Part shown: in pieces, positions 54,947 through 64,000 of the stretch
Layout: each line of letters opens with the position of its first letter
Numbering within the stretch: the first letter of the stretch is position 1
Source of the DNA: Cystobasidiopsis lactophilus
Taxonomy: Eukaryota; Basidiomycota; Agaricostilbomycetes; Agaricostilbales; Chionosphaeraceae
Assembly (NCBI GenBank): GCA_001599975.1
Contig: BCIO01000003.1
Location: forward strand, 806,001-870,000
Reading direction: 5' to 3'
DNA: 64,000 nucleotides
The notes under the pieces: generated by a model
What the model saw: only the letters and a program-made list of their open reading frames with translations
What the model was told of the DNA's origin: nothing
The model's database searches: none
Program-made: the position numbers and the translations under genes

Positions 54947-57368
54947 ATGAACAAGGGCAAAGGCAAAGCGCAAGAGGCGCCAGACCCGTGCTTCATCTGC
55001 GCGGAGCCTATCGAGATCACCGCCGTCTCGCCTTGCAACCACTCGACCTGCCACATCTGCTCCGTCAGGCTCAGGGCACTCTACAAGAAGCTCGACTGCA
55101 CCTTCTGCAACCAGCCCGCGCCCAACGTCGTCTTCTCCACCGACCCGGACGCCAAATTTGCTGACTTTGCCCTCCTGCCCAATGATGCCGGCAGCCTGGC
55201 CCCCGTCCGGCTCACCTGCACCGATGTCAAGCTGGGCATCTGGTTCGAGAATAAGGAAATGATGGACGACGCTCTGGCCTTGCTCCGGTTTAACTGCCCG
55301 GACGGCCACTGCGATGAAATTCTCTCGGGCTGGTCCGACATCAAGAAGCACGTCAGGGCGCTCCACGACAAGGTCCTATGGTACGTCGTTGCCTTTGGCT
55401 TTGCACTTGAGCGTTGCTGATGGGCAACGCATGCCACAGCGACTTGTGCATCCGGAATCTCAAAATCTTCACCCAAGAGCACAAGCTGTACACGCCTGCC
55501 CAGCTCAAAGTGCATGTAGACACTGGTGACATTGGGTCTGCCAACTCGACTGGCTCAACAGGACATCCGAGATGTGAATTTTGCCGAGTGACGTGAGTCG
55601 GACGTCTTCCATTCGGTTGCCACTGGAGGGTGCTCAATACTGATCCTGCCACTGCAGCTTCTTCGACTCGGAGCAGCTGTACAAGCATATGAGAGACAAG
55701 CACGAGCAGTGTTTCATCTGCCTCAGGAACGGGCGGGATCAACAGCAGTGGTATCGCAACTACGATCATCTGGACCAGCATTTCCAGCAAGCGCACCACG
55801 CTTGCGCCGAACAGGTGTGCAAGGACAAGAAGTTTGTTGTCTTTGAGACAGCCTTCGAATTGCAGAAGCACGAGTAAGCTTCGCATCCTATTCAGTCCAT
55901 CGGACTTGGAAGTTGAAGCGAAACACACAGGATTGAGGAGCACGAGTCGTCGATCTCCATCAACAAGAGGGCGATGAAGGAAGCTAGAAGACTAGAGACC
56001 AATTTCACCTACAGCAACAACAATACTTCGGGCAGCGGCACTTCGACTCCGCAACGTGGGGGGCCAGCAGCACGAGGCGGCCGAGGCGAGCCTGGTGCAC
56101 CACGCAACAGCCACCGCTCGCAACCTCCAAGCGGGACTAATACGCCTCAGGTCCGAACGACCACGCCGGAGCCAGGGACCATCCCCGGCGGCGGCCCATC
56201 CCGCAAGGCCAAAATCAAGTTCTCAGGCTCGCTCACCCCCGACGTCCCGGCTGCCTCGTCCTCTGGAATGCAGACGGACTCCAAGGAGAAAGCCAACGCG
56301 AATGCGGATACCATAGCGTGAGCAAAAGCGCCAGTGCGTATCGAGAGGGAGGCCCCATCTGATTGACTTCTTGTGTACAGAAAACACGCCGATCTGATGA
56401 ACAAGGTCAACCAGGCTGTCGACGGGTCTGCAAACAGAGTCCTCGCTTTCAAGACATCGGGTAAATAGAGCTATCACTGGATCGCTGTGTGTCGATTGTT
56501 GAAGTGAGCCATTTACAGTCCGCACCTACCGCCAATCGGAGATGTCCGCCACGGATTTGTTGGACACGCTGTACAACTTGTTCGACAGGAAGGTGGAAGT
56601 CATGGGCTCCATCTTGTTGGAGACGGCCGCTCTCTTGGACAACGCCGAGAAGCGGGAGGAGGTGTTGACTTCTTGGCTCGCTTTTGAAGTCGAGGTGAGC
56701 GACATTTTGTTGTTATTATCGATCGCTCTGTTGATTCTTCCATATGTATCTTATAGGAGGAGGCCTTCCCATCTCTTGCCGGGCTAGCGCCGCACCTTGA
56801 CGGCCATCCGACGCAGTCAACTCGAGGCCGGCCATCACGAAATTCTCAGCGTGATCCAGCCATCTGGGCACGAGTGCAGCAGGCTGCTAGCTCTGGAGGC
56901 TCGCGGGGAGCAGGAGCAGGAGCAGGTGGTGTGCCCGGCATGGCAGGTCGACGAGGAGCCGGCGAATCATTCCCGGCACTGCCCACCGCTTCCAAGACTC
57001 CCGTCAAGAAGACAACTGCTTGGTCGGCATCCGCTGCGACAGCCGCCGCTCCCAAAGTGGTTAACACGCCTCAGTCTTTCTCTTACACCTCCCCGCAAAC
57101 TTCCACCGCCGCCCGAAAGCCGCTCAAGCAGTCCGAGTTTCCCGGACTGCCTACATCCAAGCCAAATCTCGCCAGGCAGTATTTCAAAGCCAACGATCTC
57201 AAGCCAGCGGCAACGTGGGGCTCAGCGGCCAGCTCCCAAACCCCTTCACCTAATGAGGAGGACTTCGCCTACGATCTTCCGCCCGTCAACGCGCCCGCAG
57301 TATCAGCAGGTGGCAGTCAAGGAAAGAAGAAGGCGAAGAAGCAGCTCTTGTTCACTCTCAGCGCATAG
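54947..57368 (+). CDS. HEL2: E3 ubiquitin ligase Hel2/ZNF598 (ribosome quality control)
   Basis: In yeast and animals this RING/C2H2 protein senses collided ribosomes and ubiquitinates small-subunit proteins. Exons 54947-55380, 55440-55592, 55658-55873, 55931-56317, 56381-56460, 56519-56694 and 56757-57368; introns 57-65 bp. The RING is CFICAEPIEITAVSPCNHST with CHICSVRLRALYKKLDCTFC. Then come zinc fingers: CDEILSGWSDIKKHVRALH, CEFCRVTFFDSEQLYKHMRD with KHEQCFICLRNGRDQQQWYR, and YDHLDQHFQQAHHAC. The middle and C-terminus are Gly/Ser/Pro-rich, with FPSLAGLAPHLD, SFPALPTASK and EFPGLP boxes typical of the family, and a basic end GKKKAKKQ. Complete. Confidence 0.94.
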
Positions 57369-57571
57369 ATTACACCCTCACGCATTGTTAGACCATGTCG
57401 CACACACCTTTGCACTTCGAATCCTGCAAATTGCATTCCCAGCAGCAGTCCAGGCCGCGGAACAGAACCCTCTCGTGCTCTATAGAAACTGTAAATGCTG
57501 TTTACAAGCTGCGTAGATGCGCTCGTAGACGATGTCGTGATCGGGTTCGTGACGAGGAACCGCTTTTGGTG

Positions 57572-60536
<2,965 letters not shown>

Positions 60537-60755
60537 CCTGGCTTTTGGTCTAATGCATGCACACGCTTCGCTCGAGAAGCCGACACAGTCACAGCGGAGG
60601 GGCGTTGGGGTTTAGGAACAAGCTTTGTTCGAGGCGGGCACTTCGCGTTCACAGAGTGATCGGCGGCCGCTGTGGCAAAAGATTCCAAGAGCCCCCTTCT
60701 CCTCCTCCAAACACGAGATGAATCAGGGCGCAACCATTGCGAAGAAAATAGGCTG

Positions 60756-61837
60756 TCAGATTTGGTCGCTGGTGGTGACGGCTGCTCCAAAGGTCAGGTC
60801 GCGTAGTTGTGGACTGAGAAGAGGACAACAGCTCACTTGCAATTGCGTCAGCCAACTGTTGAACAGTGTTATAAACATGCACTTTTATATTTGGAAGAAG
60901 GAGCGAGCGAAAGGATGTGACAGAGGGAACAGTCCGCCAAGTGAGGACAGGGGGATCGAGAGGCAGTGACGAAGAAAGAGGGGGCGAGAGACTGCCTTAC
61001 CTCGTTGAGGACTTGCTCCGTCAGCGTCTTGCCAGGAACAACAGTGGAGCCGTCCGCCGAAGGAATGTCTCTGTCGCCAATGGCGTCAGACAGGACGACA
61101 GTGTCGTAGCCATGCTCCATTGAGCTCCGAGCGGTTCCCGTCACGCAAACGTGGGCCATGTAGCCAGTCAAGACGAGCTGCTTCTTGCCCAGAGCCGTCA
61201 AGGTCTCGTGCAAGTCGGTGCCGGTGAACGACGACGGCGCGAACTTGACGATGACCTTCTCTCCTGGCTTGGTTTCCAATCCTGTGATGTTGGCGACCAA
61301 AGGACCATCCGGGTTGAAGATTGGTGCGCCAGCGGGGGCCTTGGAGGACAAGTTGAGATCAGACAACGCCAGCGATGGAACGCCAGTCTGGTCATTCTCG
61401 GCCCCTTTGGACCTACATTGTGTTGCACAAAGATGACAGGAGCCTTGGCCTCTCTGTACTTCTCTACCGTGCGAATCTAAGATCTCTGACTCAGCATCTT
61501 CGGGGCGCTCGATAGATCAGGCGCAACCCCGCTTCGAGCTCACGATGGCTTTCGACGACTCTTCAACGCCAGAGATCTTGAGGGAGCCTTCAGAGTACTA
61601 AATAAGGCTCAATGAGCAAAGATGGCCAACTGGGGCACATTGAAACATCTTGGGAGGTGCACCTCCTTCTGGGCATCGATTACCAGCAGGACAGAGTCTA
61701 CCGTCTGGCTGAGCGCGGTCCCTGTCCTCACACAGTGTTGACTTGCCTTGCAGAGAGACCTTTGAGGGCTCGAGGCCAATGGTTTGTCGAAAGCTCTTGG
61801 GGGTCGTCATTGCTTGATCCGGGTCAAAGTTCCACAT
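60756..61837 (-). CDS. Isochorismatase-like cysteine hydrolase
   Basis: About seven small exons. An early exon gives SVLLVIDAQKE (catalytic Asp); further exons read YSEGSLKISGVEESSKAI, IRTVEKYREAKAPVIFVQHN, APAGAPIFNPDGPLVANITG, KVIVKFAPSSFTGTDLHETL (catalytic Lys) and LVLTGYMAHVCVTGTARSSM (catalytic Cys), then VVLSDAIGDRDIPSADGS and LADAIATAVTTSDQI at the end. All three catalytic residues of the family are present. The start is either MWNFDPDQAM at 61837 or MTTPKSFRQTIG at 61810. The second exon junction (about 61720-61760) has a weak donor. Fungal members act on amides or isochorismate-like small molecules; the substrate is unknown. Confidence 0.83.
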
Positions 61838-62207
61838 TGTCGCGCAATTTGCTGCTATTGTCTAGCTGATGTGAAGTTATGGGTCTGTGTGCTCAGGTAA
61901 GTTGCTCGTGGGCTGAGAAGACAGCCTTTGTGTCCGCCCATGCCTGCAGGCTGCCTCTGTGAACGGTTCTGAAATTTGCCACTGGACAATCTCGTTCCAA
62001 TGCGCAAAGTGTTGTGTTGCCGTCTTGCGTGTGACTGCTATTTAAACTGTATGATCCACGCTGCTTGCGGTCCCCAGACCTCCACACAGCGGGGAGCCGC
62101 GAGCGAGCGCCGAATCAGAGCGGGGTTCGCTGCCGAACTGGTTCGAACAGCGTGTCCACTTTCAACGACAGTCTGTCTGTTACTCCTGGAGTGTTATCAA
62201 TCGTTGG
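61838..62207. promoter_or_regulatory. Divergent region between isochorismatase-like and P450 genes
   Basis: 370 bp between two divergent small-molecule enzyme genes. Shared regulation is possible but not shown. A plus-strand frame (61976-62551) overlaps it and the P450 start without coding features. Confidence 0.45.
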
Positions 62208-64000
62208 ATGTTGTCTTGGATTGCCTTGACCAAGGAAACCGCTCTGAACAACGGCGAATGGGCCTCAGCCCTGTCCGTTCTTGGTGCTCTGGTGGCGATT
62301 TGTCTTTTTGCGTTAACGAGAAATCGACCTGCTGCACCTTTGCCTCCGAGCCCGAAAAGATCCTGGGTCCCATTTGCCGGCCACTATTTTGCTCTCAACC
62401 ATGGCGAGGTCCCCTTCCCAGTCAAACTTTGCCATTGGGCGGATCAGCTTGGCGAAATTTACTCGCTGGATGTCTTTGGCAAGGTAAATTAGAAGGTTGT
62501 TGCTTGATCCGATGGTGCTCATGCTTGGCAAACCACAGAAAACCATCGTGATAAACTCGGCCGCCGTTCTCAAGGATGTCCGTGTTTTTGCCTGATTTGC
62601 GCCCAGTTTTCGAGTCCCTGAAGCCATTGATGCCAGCTCTTTGACCTGCGGAGTACCATCTACAGCAGCCGAGAGGACCTGCCACTTCTGCGAACGTTCA
62701 TCTGCCGCCGGTCGAACATCGCATTCGAGCCGTGAGTTCTTATCTATAGAAGCCGGCTTTCTTGATAATAGACCTGACCCGGCGGACTGAGAAAAGATAC
62801 GGCGAGAGGTGCGCTGTCCCAAGAAGTCCGCTGCAGCCATCCAGCTTACCTACGAGCAGCTGGAGGCGACAGAGGCGCGCTGTTCACCGCGAAATCAATG
62901 CCACCCAATTCAAGCAATAGTGCGTTTGAGGGCATGCGAGTCGAAATGGGAAGATCTCTCAACAGGTCGTCAGTTCTCACATCACGGAGCGCGAGGCCTT
63001 TATCTTCGCCCATGGGTTCCTGAACCACGGGTCGGAAGATCTTTTGAAGCTTACCGACCGCTTTGGAGGCAGCATTGGCATGGGATTGCTCTGTAAGGAT
63101 TGCACTGAGAAGTTCGCCACATCAACCGACGAAACGAAACGGCAGACAACCACCGCGTCACGACTTATGACGACCCGTCATATCATGACTTCACTGCAAT
63201 CAGTGTACGGAAGCTATCACTCCTTCAAGTAAGTCTTCCGTTCGTCGGATCATGGGCGGCTCTAATTTGAGCAGCCTGGAGCCTCGATCTATGACTCCCT
63301 ACCTTCTTGGCTACGCTGGCTCCCAGAATGGATCATACCATCTAAGAAGACCGCTCGTATCACCCGCGAGCGTAGCGAAGAGCTTGACCACCGGCTGTCT
63401 CAAACCGTGCAGGATCGACTGAAGACGGGCGACGAACACGAAACTTGCTTTCACGCCAACTTACTTCGGCGTCAGGGACAGAGCAAAGAGCTGTCTCAGT
63501 TCGAATGCGACAGCCTCAGCGGCACTCTGGTCGGCGCCTCAACAGACACCTCCACGGCGGCACTGCATGCCTTGATCGCCGCACTCGTTTGTAGGCTAGC
63601 TTTCCCTGTCTCTCGGCTTCCTCGGTTCACACAGGCTCTCTAATCGCCAGGCTTTCCGGAAGTCCAGCAGACAGTTCAGGATGCTGTGGATCAGGTCGTC
63701 GGCCAAGATCGAGTGCCAAATAGCGACGATGTTCCCAACCTGCCTTACATCCAAGCATTTGTGCAAGAAGGCCTTCGGTGGAGGTCTGTTGCTCGATACG
63801 TGAGTGTCAGAAACCCTGTGTGTTGCTTTGCCTGATGGACCGGCGCAGGGCCTCCCTCACGCCACCTCAGCCGACGACTTCTACAAAGGCTACTTCATCC
63901 CTAAGCACTCTGTGGTCATCCAGAATAGCTACTACATGGAGCACGATCCCAACATCTTCCCTGAACCGGATGTCGTGAAACCCGAGCGTTACCTGAACGA
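62208..64000 (+). CDS. Cytochrome P450 (C-terminus cut by right edge)
   Basis: The start is MLSWIALTKETALNNGEWAS with one N-terminal TM (ALSVLGALVAICLFALTRN) and a PPSPKRSWVPFAGHY hinge. I splice nine introns; the joined protein continues KTIVINSAAVLKDLFDLRST, IYSSREDLPLLRTFICRRSN, AFEPYGESWRRQRRAVHREI, SHITEREAFIFAHGFLNHGS, LLYNHRVTTYDDPSYHDFTA, SWLRWLPEWIIPSKKTARIT, then the I-helix GTLVGASTDTSTAALHAL, the ExxR in AFVQEGLRWRSVARY and the PERF-region VVKPERYLN. The frame stays open through all exons, so it is not broken. The heme-binding Cys lies beyond the window. It resembles fungal P450s of the O-methylsterigmatocystin-oxidoreductase type in automatic annotation; the true family is unknown. 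It is a neighbour of the isochorismatase-like gene. Confidence 0.9.

Overview
This is nuclear DNA of an intron-dense basidiomycete fungus. About 30 protein genes lie on both strands. Nearly all are cut by spliceosomal introns of about 40-75 bp (GT/GC...AG), some into exons of only 11-24 nt, so no gene can be read as one open frame. The gene set is fungal: cardiolipin synthase, Rpn6, mitoribosomal mS29, TEA factor, SHE3-like coiled coil, CAS1-type acetyltransferase and Zn2Cys6 factors. The best taxonomic hint is a U2 snRNA gene split by an mRNA-type intron. I know this arrangement from red yeasts described as Rhodotorula hasegawae and Rhodosporidium dacryoidum, so Pucciniomycotina is my guess. 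All splicing below was done by hand from splice sites and reading frame.

Layout. 1-3 kb: start of a Baeyer-Villiger monooxygenase running off the left edge, and a membrane-anchored glycosyltransferase-like gene. 3.2-6.1 kb: an inverted duplication with a U2 snRNA locus in each arm. The right arm holds an intron-split U2 and an intact small membrane-protein gene. The left arm holds a divergent, intronless U2 and only the 3' remnant of that gene. 6.3-18 kb: a conserved unknown, RPN6, a SLY41-type transporter, three unknown or doubtful genes and an SZRD1-like SUZ protein. 18-25 kb: a nucleotide-diphospho-sugar transferase, an F-box protein, mS29/DAP3 and cardiolipin synthase. 25-31 kb: a large unknown, the SHE3-like gene and ribosomal uL30. 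31-40 kb: a 2-oxoglutarate oxygenase, a metallo-beta-lactamase-fold hydrolase, an LRR-like protein and a TEA/ATTS factor. 40-48 kb: a base-exchange-type phosphatidylserine synthase, ribosomal uS10 and two tandem RAE1/Gle2 WD40 genes. 48-55 kb: a Pho80-like cyclin and two tandem Zn2Cys6 factors. 55-64 kb: a Hel2/ZNF598 ubiquitin ligase, a CAS1-type O-acetyltransferase, an isochorismatase-like hydrolase and a cytochrome P450 cut by the right edge.

The genes do not form one pathway. Housekeeping (translation, ribosome quality control, proteasome, mRNA export, mitochondrial lipid) is mixed with accessory oxidoreductases near both edges. The most unusual material is the pair of U2 loci. The left copy differs from the right in primary sequence but keeps the predicted stems through paired changes, which suggests a retained variant snRNA rather than a dead copy. 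Next come the tandem RAE1 pair with very different intron positions, and the animal/plant-type phosphatidylserine synthase. I saw no transposon, viral relic, CRISPR array, tRNA or rRNA.
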